Assembly (NCBI GenBank): GCA_017432325.1
Contig: JAFRJJ010000081.1
Location: forward strand, 1 to 64,000
DNA: 64,000 nt
DNA from: Solobacterium sp.
Lineage (GTDB): Bacteria > Bacillota_I > Bacilli_A > Erysipelotrichales > Erysipelotrichaceae
Direction: 5' to 3'
Within the stretch, counting starts at the first letter, position 1, and every line of letters begins with the position of its first letter. The notes beneath the pieces are model-generated. The model had not been told where the DNA came from. It made no database searches and saw only the letters and a list, made by a program, of their open reading frames with translations. This document shows, one piece after another, positions 8,531 to 17,790 of the stretch. Made by a program: the position numbers and the translations under genes.

Positions 8531-8553
8531 TGCGCCGGCATCATGTTTTCTTT
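8526..8553 (+). terminator. Rho-independent terminator closing the 5432-8530 operon
   Basis: CATGATGC (8526-8533), loop GCCG, GCATCATG (8538-8545), then TTTTCTTTCT. The stop codon of the glycosyltransferase gene is inside the stem. Confidence 0.8.
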
Positions 8554-8599
8554 CTCAGTAAAAACAGATACAATAATTCACGTATAAAGGGGGACAGTC

Positions 8600-9979
8600 A
8601 TGAGTTATACAGCACCTGCATACTTTCTGATGATTGCTGTACTGTCTGTCTTTTACTATCTTGTTCCGAAACAGCATAGATATCTGGTCCTTCTGGCCGG
8701 ATCCATGCTGTTTTATTATCTTGTTTCGGCAGGCAGGACCGTGCTCATACTGTTCTTCCTGCTGACTGCGGCATTTGCGTTCGGTACGGGGATCGTGCTG
8801 GAGCGGTCAAATGATAAAAAAAGGTTCATCCTGGTGATCGGCTGGACCGTGCTGCTGGCTCCGCTGCTGATGAACAGGGCGCGTGATTTCCTGCTGCGCG
8901 GACAGTGGAACTCCTGGGTGCTTCCCGTCGGTATTTCCTTCTATACCATGCAGCTGTGCGCGTATCTGTCCGACATTGCGGGCAGCAGGATCACAGCCCA
9001 GAAGCATTTTCCGAAATTCCTGCTCTTCACGTCGTTCTTCCCGCAGATCATACAGGGACCCATTCCGCGGTACGCACAGCTTTCCCGTCAGCTGGAGGAA
9101 GGACATGATTTTGATGAACAGCAGGTCACGAAAGGAATGTATCTGGTTCTCGGAGGCCTGTTCCTGAAATATATGATCGCAGATCACGCCGCGCCGGTCG
9201 TCAGCGCTGTCTTTGAGAATTACGCGTCTTTTGCCGGCAGGTACATCTGGATGGCCGGCATTCTCTACAGCATCCAGCTGTACGCGGACTTTCTGTCCTG
9301 CACAACGATGTCACAGGGTGTTTCCATGATGTTCGGCATCCGCCTGGCGGATAACTTTGATCACCCGTACTTCTCCGTATCGATCCGCGATTTCTGGAGA
9401 AGATGGCATATATCCCTCAGTTCCTGGCTGCGCGACTATGTATACATCCCCCTGGGAGGAAGCCGGAAGGGAACATTCCGTAAGTATGTCAATCTGTGCG
9501 TTACGTTCCTGGTATCGGGATTGTGGCACGGCGGGGCTGTGCAGTATCTGGTCTGGGGCCTGTATCATGCCGGTCTGCAGATCGCTGAATCCATCCTGCC
9601 TGAGCGTTACAGCAGGCTTCCTGTGATTCTGCGCATCCTGGTCACGGATCTTCTGGTCATGATCGGATGGTTCTTTTTCCGTGCGCAGGGTCTGCGTGCA
9701 GCGGCCGTCATGATCCTGGGACTTTTCAGGCGCTCCGGCGCGGTTTCCTGGTCTGAGCTTGGAACAGACGGATACGATATGGCGGTACTGGCTGTATCCT
9801 GTCTGATCCTGCTGTGGGCGGGACTCCGTCAGCGCAAAACTTCCCTGAGCAATGAACTGGTGAAAAAACCGCTCGCCGTCAGATGGGCGGTCTGCCTCTG
9901 TCTGATCTTTGCCATACTGATCTTCGGCGCTTACGGGTCCGGATTCGATCCGCAGGACTTTATATACGGAGGCTTCTGA
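8600..9979 (+). CDS. MBOAT family O-acyltransferase (AlgI/DltB-like), copy 1
   Basis: A polytopic protein of 459 residues. The family motif is clear: DFWRRWHISLSSWLRDYVYI followed by LGGSRKGT and SGLWHGG, in which His310 is the expected catalytic residue. MBOAT proteins pass an acyl group, usually acetyl, across the membrane so that a partner can place it on a surface glycan. The partner is the next gene, an SGNH-like protein, whose ATG overlaps this stop codon (TGATG). The start at 8600 follows GGGGGA. An almost identical pair lies at 50906-53802. Acetyl as the group is inferred from the family; the substrate glycan is not known. Confidence 0.9.
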   Translation: MSYTAPAYFLMIAVLSVFYYLVPKQHRYLVLLAGSMLFYYLVSAGRTVLILFFLLTAAFAFGTGIVLERSNDKKRFILVIGWTVLLAPLLMNRARDFLLRGQWNSWVLPVGISFYTMQLCAYLSDIAGSRITAQKHFPKFLLFTSFFPQIIQGPIPRYAQLSRQLEEGHDFDEQQVTKGMYLVLGGLFLKYMIADHAAPVVSAVFENYASFAGRYIWMAGILYSIQLYADFLSCTTMSQGVSMMFGIRLADNFDHPYFSVSIRDFWRRWHISLSSWLRDYVYIPLGGSRKGTFRKYVNLCVTFLVSGLWHGGAVQYLVWGLYHAGLQIAESILPERYSRLPVILRILVTDLLVMIGWFFFRAQGLRAAAVMILGLFRRSGAVSWSELGTDGYDMAVLAVSCLILLWAGLRQRKTSLSNELVKKPLAVRWAVCLCLIFAILIFGAYGSGFDPQDFIYGGF

Positions 9980-11439
9980 TGAAACGGTTTGCGAAGTATA
10001 TTCTGAAATGCATCCTGTTTGCCGGGATCGTGGCCGGGCTGCTTTTTGCTGTGAACGGGAAGATGATGCCTGTTTATACATACAGGAATTCCAACTGGCC
10101 GACGACATCGACATTCAATCAGTTCTACAGAATGGAAAAAGACTCCGTGGATGTACTGTTCTTCGGCAGCAGTTTCGCGGTCAATGCGTTTAACCCGCAG
10201 GTCATCTATGATGAAACAGGTCTGCGCACCTACAGTCTGGCTTCGGAACAGCAGAGTCCCTTCATCAGTTATTACTGGCTGAGGGAAGCGCTGAAATACC
10301 AGAAGCCGCAGGCAGTGATCCTGGAAACGCGCTATCTGTTCCACAGGGAATCCAATACGCCTGTGAACATGAACGAAAGCTTCCTGCGCAAAAGCATCGA
10401 ACCGATGAAGTTCTCATCCGTGAAAAGGGAACTGGTCAGTACATTATGCGGGATGGATCAGAACCAGAACAGTTGGAGCTATTATTTTACAAATCTTGAA
10501 TACCACACCAGATGGAAGGAACTGACATGGAAGGAACTGCTGTCGGATGATGCCCGGCATGCGGAACTCAAAGGATACGGTCCTCTGTTTGTGACGAATA
10601 CGGATCATTTTGCACCGGTCATTCCTGAAGAGACTGATATTACGATCCCTATGGAACCGCTTATGCAGGAGTATCTCGGGAAAATGGAAGAACTCTGCGC
10701 GGAGAACGGTATCCGTCTGATCCTGGTGACCGTACCGTCCAGTGATATGCATATCGCCATGCATGACGAGCTGACTTCATACTGTGAAGAGCACGGGCTT
10801 GATTACTATGACTATTCCGAGCAGACGCTGTTTGACACATGCGGCTGGGACCTGACGGTCGAGAATCCGGTGGACCATATGAATTACCTGGCAGCCCTCA
10901 GGATGTCCGGAATCATCGGTGATCTGCTGAAGGACAGGTATCATATAGAACCTGTTCAGGATCAGCAGTGGGAAGAGACCAGGTCATACGGTGCAATGAT
11001 CGGGGAAAAGGCGTCTCTTTCCGGGATCAAAGATATCGATGAATACAGAAATGCATTGTCACAGGGGGACTATGTCCTGTTTGTTTCCCTGGATGAAGCC
11101 TCCGATAAATTCGATGACCTGCTGAAAACGATCGGAATCTCACAGCACAGCGACCGTTTGCTGGCGGTGATCCATGATCAGGAGATCATTGCGTTCGCGG
11201 ACGGGGCAGGCGGTTCCGGCGGCGGTACCATGACGGAATATGACCTGGAATGGGAAATGAAACAGGATGAAGAGGGGACTTCGATCATCCTGAACGGTTC
11301 CTCTTTTGCAAGAAAAAAGACCGGACTGCATATCACCGTATATGATCCCCAACTGAATAAAGTGATCGATGAAGTATGCTTTTCCGGTCAGAACGGACAT
11401 ATGACTGCAGTACGTGATCTGGACTTTATGAATGAATAA
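9979..11439 (+). CDS. SGNH/AlgX-like surface acyltransferase with C-terminal ILEI-like domain, copy 1
   Basis: The 486-residue protein has one N-terminal membrane segment (about residues 6-24) as a signal anchor. The outer part begins with an SGNH-like fold: FFGSSFAVN with the nucleophile Ser64 or Ser65, and a late ENPVDHMN with Asp299-His300, similar to AlgX/AlgJ/DHHW proteins. After it comes a second domain (about residues 370-480) that ends with GLHITVYDPQLNKVIDEV and resembles the bacterial ILEI (FAM3-like) domain. It would transfer the acyl group delivered by the MBOAT protein to a sugar outside the cell. It is coupled to the MBOAT gene by a 1-base overlap and GGAGG site. The domain name is an inference from the motif pattern. 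Confidence 0.75.
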   Translation: MKRFAKYILKCILFAGIVAGLLFAVNGKMMPVYTYRNSNWPTTSTFNQFYRMEKDSVDVLFFGSSFAVNAFNPQVIYDETGLRTYSLASEQQSPFISYYWLREALKYQKPQAVILETRYLFHRESNTPVNMNESFLRKSIEPMKFSSVKRELVSTLCGMDQNQNSWSYYFTNLEYHTRWKELTWKELLSDDARHAELKGYGPLFVTNTDHFAPVIPEETDITIPMEPLMQEYLGKMEELCAENGIRLILVTVPSSDMHIAMHDELTSYCEEHGLDYYDYSEQTLFDTCGWDLTVENPVDHMNYLAALRMSGIIGDLLKDRYHIEPVQDQQWEETRSYGAMIGEKASLSGIKDIDEYRNALSQGDYVLFVSLDEASDKFDDLLKTIGISQHSDRLLAVIHDQEIIAFADGAGGSGGGTMTEYDLEWEMKQDEEGTSIILNGSSFARKKTGLHITVYDPQLNKVIDEVCFSGQNGHMTAVRDLDFMNE

Positions 11440-11453
11440 AGCAGCGTTTCATA

Positions 11454-12335
11454 TCAGAGGTCCAGTTTCAGCCAGTTTCCCCACTCAAGATCGGTACCTT
11501 CAGGTTCCAGATGCATGTATCCCCCGGTCGGGATGAATGTCAGTTCGGAGATCATGACCTTGCCTCTGACATCATAAAGATCCACCCTGACAAACGGGAA
11601 TTCACTGCTGAGTATCCGGGCCAGCTTTTTCATTTCTTCAAAGGTATCCGGTTTACGGAGAGCGCGCTCGGGAGGCCTGTGAATGTGGCCGGCAAGCTGT
11701 GTGTCCAGATGGTTCCATTCCATATCGTAATAGTCGATATACAGGTCATGTTCACCATGATCGCCGGTCGCTGAAACATAAAGAACTTTCGGTTCTCCGT
11801 TGAAACAGTAGAATTTATAAGTGTTCAGTTCATCGCCGAGATATTCTTCCGCGATGATCTTCTTTTTAATGAATTTGTATTGTGTCTCGCAGTATTCTTT
11901 CCAGTAGTCTTCCTTCATCCAGCGGGAAAGCTTCCGTGCTGCTTCCGCTTGATCAAACCGGGTTTTGTCCGGAACGATGATGTTATAGCCGCATCCGTGG
12001 TTGCATTTGATGACAAAGGAATCAGGGAGCGCATTCCAGTCGATTTCCCTGACAGAGTCATAAACGCCATACAGTTCAGGGCAGAGGTATTCCATGCCCT
12101 TGTTTTTCAGATACGACCTTATGCCGTATTTATCGGCGCATAGTGTAACAGCCGGGTCGTTGTAATACGTGTTCAGTTTGAGATACTGAAGCTTTTCATT
12201 GATGGTTTTCGGGTTTTTTAAGTCAAGTTCCTGATCAAAATTCGATAAATAGATGCGCTTTGTCAGGAAAACAGGCGCAATTGAGCTGAAAATATGCCGT
12301 TCCAGCTGTCCGATTATGTCATATATGGTTGTCAT
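11454..12335 (-). CDS. TupA-like ATP-grasp family protein
   Basis: The protein contains the typical start of TupA-like ATP-grasp proteins of capsule loci: LKNPKTINEKLQYLKLN (about 35-51), followed by CADKYGIRSYL, FVIKCNHGCGYNIIV with the ATP-grasp Lys and HGCG element, and a C-terminal DLYDVRGKVMISELTF with the acidic metal-binding pair. These proteins are often listed with glycosyltransferases, but the fold predicts ATP-dependent ligation, for example of an amino acid or glutamyl group to a sugar. The gene is convergent with the SGNH gene, with only 14 bases between stops. Neither the ATG at 12335 nor the one at 12371 has a good ribosome binding site, so the start is uncertain. Confidence 0.75.
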   Translation of the reverse strand: MTTIYDIIGQLERHIFSSIAPVFLTKRIYLSNFDQELDLKNPKTINEKLQYLKLNTYYNDPAVTLCADKYGIRSYLKNKGMEYLCPELYGVYDSVREIDWNALPDSFVIKCNHGCGYNIIVPDKTRFDQAEAARKLSRWMKEDYWKEYCETQYKFIKKKIIAEEYLGDELNTYKFYCFNGEPKVLYVSATGDHGEHDLYIDYYDMEWNHLDTQLAGHIHRPPERALRKPDTFEEMKKLARILSSEFPFVRVDLYDVRGKVMISELTFIPTGGYMHLEPEGTDLEWGNWLKLDL

Positions 12336-12496
12336 GTATAACAATATAGCACAACAGGCAATATTTAGCATGCTGTTTAAACAGAAAAAACCGCCGGAAA
12401 GTTTGCGGTATGATCATGCATAACGCCTGAAGGATCATCCTGCCGGTCAGAAAGGATGTCCGTTATGATACGTTTCTGTCAGTTGGCATTGGTTTA

Positions 12497-12505
12497 TGGT
12501 AAAAT
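12497..12505 (+). promoter_or_regulatory. Extended -10 promoter for the dehydratase gene
   Basis: TGG directly before TAAAAT (12500-12505) makes a TGn extended -10 element about 15-18 bases upstream of the start codons, with AGAGG between them. The -35 region is poor, as is common with extended -10 promoters. Confidence 0.4.
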
Positions 12506-12522
12506 AGCGAAGAGGCAAAATG

Positions 12523-14379
12523 ATGAAACAACTTAACGCTTTAATACGTAAAAACAGGGAACTCAGTCTGTTCCTGCTTGATACATTTTCGATCATCCTG
12601 GCATATGTACTGGGATTTCTTCTGCGTTTTCTGGACGCAAGCGAAAACATTACATTCTATGCTGAATATTTTGAAAAACTGGTCATTACGCTGCCGATCG
12701 TTCTGCTGATCAATTATCTGTTCTTCTACCTGCTGAAGGTAAACCGTTCACTGTGGAAGTATACAGGAATCGATGAAGTAGCGAGGATCGGACTGGCAAC
12801 AGTATGCGCTAACCTGATCTGGTTCCTGATCGTTTATTTCAAACCGGTCACACCGTATATCAGATCGATTCCGGTGATCGCGATGCTGCTGCAGCTGGTG
12901 ATCATGCTGGGGATCCGTTTCGGATACCGCGCGTACAGGACGAACTGGATGCGGAAACAGAAACATCACAATGCCGTGATCATCGGAGCCGGCTCTGCCG
13001 GTGCTCTGCTGTACCGTGACATCCTGACCAACGACCGCATTGATGCCAATGTCATCGGCTACATTGATGACAATCCGGGACTGACCGGAAAGCGCATCAA
13101 CGGCGTAACGGTTCTCGGTACTGTCAAGGATATTGCTGAGATCAACAAGAACCATCAGATCGATATCGTCTATGTTGCGATCCCGAGCGCTCCCAAAAAG
13201 AGGATCGCCGAGATCATTGACAGCTGTTCCGCCCAGGGTCTGCGCACCCAGATCATGGACTACCGCGTCAAGGAAAACCTTGAGGAGATCTCTTCCCTGC
13301 GTGAAGTGTCCGTGGAAGACCTGCTCGGCAGGGAGGAAGTCCATCTGGATACCGACTCCATCTCAGATTATCTGACCGGCAGGAACGTCATGGTGACAGG
13401 CGGAGGCGGCAGTATCGGCTCCGAACTGTGCAGACAGATCCTCAGATATGAGCCAAGGCGTCTCGTGATCTATGATATCTACGAGAACAACATGTATCAG
13501 CTCCAGCAGGAAATCCTGATGCAGAACCGCAAGACCCATCAGTATGACAATACCGAGATCATCTGCCGGATCGGCAGTGTCAGGGATTCCGTACGTCTGG
13601 ATGAGATCCTGAATGAATTCCCTGCAGATGTCGTCTTCCATGCGGCAGCGCATAAACACGTGCCCCTGGTTGAAGATTCTCCCAAAGAAGCAGTCAAGAA
13701 CAATGTGTTCGGCACCCTGAAGACACTGCAGGCATGCATCAGGCATCATGTTGGACGCTTTATCCTGATCTCGACCGATAAGGCGGTCAATCCGACCAAT
13801 GCGATGGGCGCGACCAAGCGTATGACGGAACTGATCATCCAGGCACTGAGAAACAACGGCGTGACAAAGCTCGGCGCGGTCCGTTTCGGAAATGTACTTG
13901 GTTCCAACGGATCCGTGATCCCGCTGTTCCGTGAAGAGATCCTCAACGGCGGACCTGTTACCGTAACAGACCCTGAGATCGAGCGCTACTTCATGACCAT
14001 CCCGGAAGCTGCCAGCCTCGTGCTTCAGGCAGGCGCCTATGCGGACCAGGGTGATATCTTTGTGCTGGATATGGGTACAAGAGTCAAGATCCTGAAGCTT
14101 GCTGAAAACATGATCACATTGTCCGGCTATAAACCGTATGAAGATATCGATATCGAGTTCATCGGATTAAGACCGGGTGAAAAGATGTATGAAGAGATCA
14201 GCCTGGGCAATGAGAACCGCTATACGACAGCGAACAACCGTGTCTTTGTAAATGAACGGATGAATATCGATAAAGATCATTTCTTCCATGAACTCAAAGC
14301 ATTATATGAGAAGCTGGACAGCGCGTCGGATGAAGAGATCCATAATGAACTGTTCCGTCTGATCGAAGAATACAAATGA
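12523..14379 (+). CDS. Membrane-bound nucleotide-sugar 4,6-dehydratase (CapD/WbpM/PglF type)
   Basis: The 618-residue protein has the full architecture of this family: four N-terminal membrane helices (about residues 15-120), a first Rossmann domain with VIIGAGSAGALL (about 150-161) and a second, catalytic SDR domain with MVTGGGGSIGSE (about 290-301). The active-site region shows ISTDKAVNPTNAMGATKR (about 416-433), where the TDK and MGATK elements are typical of 4,6-dehydratases. It most likely converts UDP-GlcNAc to a UDP-4-keto-6-deoxy sugar at the membrane. It sits 7 bases before an initiating sugar transferase, a frequent pairing at the start of glycan pathways. The ATG at 12523 fits AGAGG better than that at 12520. 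Confidence 0.9.
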   Translation: MKQLNALIRKNRELSLFLLDTFSIILAYVLGFLLRFLDASENITFYAEYFEKLVITLPIVLLINYLFFYLLKVNRSLWKYTGIDEVARIGLATVCANLIWFLIVYFKPVTPYIRSIPVIAMLLQLVIMLGIRFGYRAYRTNWMRKQKHHNAVIIGAGSAGALLYRDILTNDRIDANVIGYIDDNPGLTGKRINGVTVLGTVKDIAEINKNHQIDIVYVAIPSAPKKRIAEIIDSCSAQGLRTQIMDYRVKENLEEISSLREVSVEDLLGREEVHLDTDSISDYLTGRNVMVTGGGGSIGSELCRQILRYEPRRLVIYDIYENNMYQLQQEILMQNRKTHQYDNTEIICRIGSVRDSVRLDEILNEFPADVVFHAAAHKHVPLVEDSPKEAVKNNVFGTLKTLQACIRHHVGRFILISTDKAVNPTNAMGATKRMTELIIQALRNNGVTKLGAVRFGNVLGSNGSVIPLFREEILNGGPVTVTDPEIERYFMTIPEAASLVLQAGAYADQGDIFVLDMGTRVKILKLAENMITLSGYKPYEDIDIEFIGLRPGEKMYEEISLGNENRYTTANNRVFVNERMNIDKDHFFHELKALYEKLDSASDEEIHNELFRLIEEYK

Positions 14380-14386
14380 GGATGAT

Positions 14387-15073
14387 ATGTACGATCGTGT
14401 GATAAAAAGGATCCTGGATATCATCATATCGCTTGCGGTCATCCTGGTACTCTCACCTGTGTATCTGATCACAGCCCTGCTCGTCAGGGTGAAGCTGGGT
14501 TCTCCTGTCCTGTTTTCACAGCTGAGACCCGGTTATCATGAAAAGATATTCCGGATGTACAAATTCCGTTCCATGACGGATGAGCGGGATGAAAACGGAA
14601 AGCTGCTGCCGGATGAGGTCCGTCTGACACCGTTCGGGGCGAAGCTGAGGAGCACATCCCTGGATGAACTCCCGGAGATGTTCAACATCCTGAAGGGCGA
14701 CATGTCGATCGTCGGTCCGAGACCCCAGCTTGTCAGGGATATCGTATTCATGACAGACGAACAGAGACGCCGCGCGGATGTCCGTCCCGGTCTTACCGGA
14801 CTTGCCCAGATCAGCGGCAGGAATGCCATCTCATGGGAAAAGAAACTGGAATATGACCTGGAGTATATCAGACATGAGTCGTTCCTTTATGACCTGAAGA
14901 TCTTCTTCGGAACATTCGCGGCGGTATTCCGCCATGACGACATCAACATGGAAGGGGAAGCGACTGCCCTGGATATGGGAGACTGGCTGCTGAAAGAAGG
15001 AAAAGTAACTGAAGAAGAATACCTTGCGAAGCAGGAAGAAGCGAAAGAACTGATCCGCAGAAGCGGATTGTAA
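14387..15073 (+). CDS. Initiating phosphoglycosyl transferase (PglC/WcaJ-type bacterial sugar transferase)
   Basis: The 228-residue protein is the small monotopic form: one membrane hairpin near the N-terminus (about 10-33), then FSQLRPGYHEKIFRMYKFRSM, LRSTSLDELPE with the catalytic Asp-Glu pair, and GDMSIVGPRP. It would move a sugar phosphate, perhaps the 4,6-dehydratase-derived sugar, from a UDP donor onto undecaprenyl phosphate, the first membrane step of glycan assembly. A C-terminal extension of about 35 residues (charged, ending KELIRRSGL) goes beyond the minimal PglC core. It follows the dehydratase in the same transcript, 7 bases downstream. No other initiating transferase is seen in the window. 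Confidence 0.92.
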   Translation: MYDRVIKRILDIIISLAVILVLSPVYLITALLVRVKLGSPVLFSQLRPGYHEKIFRMYKFRSMTDERDENGKLLPDEVRLTPFGAKLRSTSLDELPEMFNILKGDMSIVGPRPQLVRDIVFMTDEQRRRADVRPGLTGLAQISGRNAISWEKKLEYDLEYIRHESFLYDLKIFFGTFAAVFRHDDINMEGEATALDMGDWLLKEGKVTEEEYLAKQEEAKELIRRSGL

Positions 15074-15094
15074 AGTGAATACAACTGCCTTGAA

Positions 15095-15124
15095 TTGACT
15101 TTTATGTGTGCGAACAGATACTAT
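15095..15124 (+). promoter_or_regulatory. Promoter upstream of the sulfotransferase-like gene
   Basis: TTGACT (15095-15100), an 18-base spacer and TACTAT (15119-15124) lie in the 110-base gap after the initiating transferase. It gives the next operon (15184-18435) its own start about 53 bases upstream of the ATG. Confidence 0.6.
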
Positions 15125-15183
15125 TATGATTGATTTCATAGAAGTGTCTGAAGCACACTTTTATATATGACCGGAGGTTGAAT

Positions 15184-16242
15184 ATGATTTATTGTGCATG
15201 CGGTTACTGTGGAACGGGTTCATCCGTTGTCTACCATCTGCTGAGTGAATATGACGGGATCGAAAGCGGGGATCTCGGGGATTACGAACATGTGATCCTG
15301 TATACGCCGAACGGACTGTTCGATCTGGAAGACCATATGCTGAGAAACAACGGCTGGCATAATTTTGATGCGGCGATCTCGGCATTCCGTGATGAAATGA
15401 TGCGTCTGAATGACAATGATTTCAAATGGTTCGGCGGCTTCAAGGCACGTTATGGCGATACGTTCGAGAAGAACCTGAACGAATACATCGATGCCCTGAC
15501 GCAATACACGCTGCAGGGCTACTGGTCCTATGATATGAAGGGCTATAAGTTTGACAGCGTTCAGTTTACAAAGGATATGATCCGCAAGGCACAGGGCAAG
15601 GAACGTCCCAATCCGGGTATCGTGATCGACCGCAGCGCGGACAACAACATCTATTATTCATTCATCAAGGAAGATGAATTCTTTGAATATACACGCAGGT
15701 TCATGAACAACTATATGAAGATGATGTACGGGGATGCCGAGAAGATCAACGCAAACCAGTTCCTGCTGCCGCACAACCTGTTCCGCATTGGAAACTATTT
15801 CGGCAAGGACCTGAAGTCCATCATCGTTGACAGGGATCCCAGGGACCTGTACATCATTACGAAATATGTATGGCCGACCAAGGGCATCCGTTCCCGTTTC
15901 CCGATGAACGTCGATGATTTCTGCAGCTTCTATAAGGGTATGAGAGAGACTGTCCGTCCGTATGATCCGGAACTGGTCAGAACGATGCAGTTCGAGGACT
16001 TCGTATACAAGTATGATGAGACAGTTGCCAAGGTCGAAGAATTCTTCGGACTGGATCCGAAGGACCATACAAGACCCAAGACACACCTGAATCCTGCAGT
16101 GTCGATCGCAAATACGCAGAACTGGAGGATCCGTCCCGAGTGGGCAGAAGAGATCAAGCCGATCGAAGATATGCTGGCGGACTACCTGTATGAGTTCCCG
16201 TATGTATATACTCCGGATCTGAAAGATACGAAGTTCCTGTAA
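15184..16242 (+). CDS. Sulfotransferase-like P-loop protein
   Basis: The 352-residue soluble protein has two motifs that fit PAPS-dependent sulfotransferases: an N-terminal strand and loop YCACGYCGTGSSVVYHLL (the 5'-phosphosulfate loop, residues 10-14 GTGSS) and a central IIVDRDPRDLYI (Asp216-Leu222), as in the 3'-phosphate-binding region of that family. A carboxy-terminal part with FEDFVYKYDETVAKVEEFFGL also fits. It could sulfate a sugar in the glycan, but no genes for sulfate activation are in the window, so the donor is inferred. I chose the ATG at 15184 because CGGAGG is spaced correctly for it; the TTG at 15178 is too near. It is followed 8 bases later by the flippase gene. Confidence 0.6.
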   Translation: MIYCACGYCGTGSSVVYHLLSEYDGIESGDLGDYEHVILYTPNGLFDLEDHMLRNNGWHNFDAAISAFRDEMMRLNDNDFKWFGGFKARYGDTFEKNLNEYIDALTQYTLQGYWSYDMKGYKFDSVQFTKDMIRKAQGKERPNPGIVIDRSADNNIYYSFIKEDEFFEYTRRFMNNYMKMMYGDAEKINANQFLLPHNLFRIGNYFGKDLKSIIVDRDPRDLYIITKYVWPTKGIRSRFPMNVDDFCSFYKGMRETVRPYDPELVRTMQFEDFVYKYDETVAKVEEFFGLDPKDHTRPKTHLNPAVSIANTQNWRIRPEWAEEIKPIEDMLADYLYEFPYVYTPDLKDTKFL

Positions 16243-16250
16243 GAGGCGGT

Positions 16251-17783
16251 ATGTCATCCAATCGATCAAGCCGTGTCAACAATGTCCTGAAGAATCTTGT
16301 GCTGGGCGGAGCAGCCAGGATCCTTTCATTGTTGTTTCCGTTCATCACCAGGACCGTATTTGTCAGACTTCTGGGTGAGGAATATCTCGGTGTCGGAGGA
16401 CTGTTCTCATCGATCCTGACACTGCTGAACCTTTCCGAGCTGGGTCTTTCCAGCGCGGTGGTCTATACCATGTACAAGCCCCTGTCGGAGAAGAATGATC
16501 AGGAAGTCGCTTCCCTGCTGAACTTCTACAAGGGCATCTATACAAAGATCATGCTGTTTATCCTGGGCATGGGTCTGCTGATCCTGCCGTTCCTGGGACA
16601 GATCGTAAATACGGAACTGCCGCTTGCGGAGATCCGTATCTACTACATCCTCTACCTGGCAAACAGCGCCGCTTCCTACCTGTATGTCTGGAAGAGCTCA
16701 CTGATCCAGGCAGACCAGAAGCAGTACATCGTGACCGGCGCAAGTACGCTGTTTACGATGATCACCCAGATCATGCAGATCCTGATCCTGCTGCTCAAGA
16801 GAGACTATACGCTGTACCTCGTGGCTGCCCTGGTATGCACACTGCTGCATAACTTCTATATTTCGTGGCGGGCGGACAGAATGTATCCGCATATCGCTGT
16901 CGTCACCCCGGAAACACTCCCTGTCGAAAAGCAGAGAAGCATCTTCGGGGATGTAAAGGCAATGTTTGCCTACAAGCTCGGCGGCGTATTCCTGAACTCC
17001 ACGGACAACTTCTATATCAATTCCCTGATCAACGTCAAAATGGTCGGCCGGTATAACAACTACATCGCGCTGTCCACATCCCTGACCGCGATCACATCCT
17101 ATGTCTATCAGTCCATCATCCACTCGGTGGGAGACTTCAATGTCGAACACAGTGAACAGGAGAAAAAAGGGCTGTTTGACGAGATCATGCTGCTGTACTG
17201 CTTTGTGGCGGTCATCCTGTTTGCCGGTTTCTACTGCACGAGTTCACCGATCGTCAGGATCTGGCTTGGTGAGGAACGTGTTCTGGACCAGCTGACAGTG
17301 CTCGCCATCGGCATCAATATCTTCCTTCCCCAGATCCTTTATCCGATCTGGATGTTCAGAAGGACAACAGGTGTATTCAGACAGACCAGAAACATCCTGA
17401 TCTATGCGGGTGTTGTCAATCTGATCCTGTCTTATGTACTCGGAAAACGCATGGGTCTTTCAGGTATTATCCTGGCAACCAGCGTATCCCGACTGCTGAC
17501 ATCATTCTGGTTTGAACCGGTCGTGCTGTACCGAGTGATCTTCCCGAGTTATCATGTCAGCGGCTATTTCCTGACAGTCATCAAGAGCCTGTTCATCGCG
17601 CTGCTTTCCATCTTCTGCTTTGACAGGCTGTCCTTCCTGCTTCCGTCAGGCATCATCGGTGTCCTGCTCGCAGTCATTCTTTCATTCCTGCTCTCCATGG
17701 CGTGGCTGATGCTGTTCAACTTCCGCGATCCGTCCATGAAGAAAGTACTGAATACCGTAAAAGGAATCGTAAAGCGTCATTGA
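16251..17783 (+). CDS. Oligosaccharide flippase (Wzx/MurJ-like, MOP superfamily), copy 1
   Basis: The 510-residue protein shows about 12-14 hydrophobic helices and the MOP-type beginning NVLKNLVLGGAARILSLLFPF and RTVFVRLLGEEYLGVGGLFS, in which the LG..YLG segment is a hallmark of polysaccharide flippases. It is expected to turn undecaprenyl-linked oligosaccharide repeat units from the inner to the outer face of the membrane. The gene begins 8 bases after the sulfotransferase-like gene, behind GAGGCGG, and is followed by an HD protein. A second, unrelated-looking flippase is at 38885, so the locus may export two different units. Confidence 0.88.
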   Translation: MSSNRSSRVNNVLKNLVLGGAARILSLLFPFITRTVFVRLLGEEYLGVGGLFSSILTLLNLSELGLSSAVVYTMYKPLSEKNDQEVASLLNFYKGIYTKIMLFILGMGLLILPFLGQIVNTELPLAEIRIYYILYLANSAASYLYVWKSSLIQADQKQYIVTGASTLFTMITQIMQILILLLKRDYTLYLVAALVCTLLHNFYISWRADRMYPHIAVVTPETLPVEKQRSIFGDVKAMFAYKLGGVFLNSTDNFYINSLINVKMVGRYNNYIALSTSLTAITSYVYQSIIHSVGDFNVEHSEQEKKGLFDEIMLLYCFVAVILFAGFYCTSSPIVRIWLGEERVLDQLTVLAIGINIFLPQILYPIWMFRRTTGVFRQTRNILIYAGVVNLILSYVLGKRMGLSGIILATSVSRLLTSFWFEPVVLYRVIFPSYHVSGYFLTVIKSLFIALLSIFCFDRLSFLLPSGIIGVLLAVILSFLLSMAWLMLFNFRDPSMKKVLNTVKGIVKRH

Positions 17784-17790
17784 GGTGTCT

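Noticed and set aside
11440..11453. Terminator between the convergent genes at 11439 and 11454
   Set aside because: The gap has only 14 bases and I find no stem-loop with a T tract.
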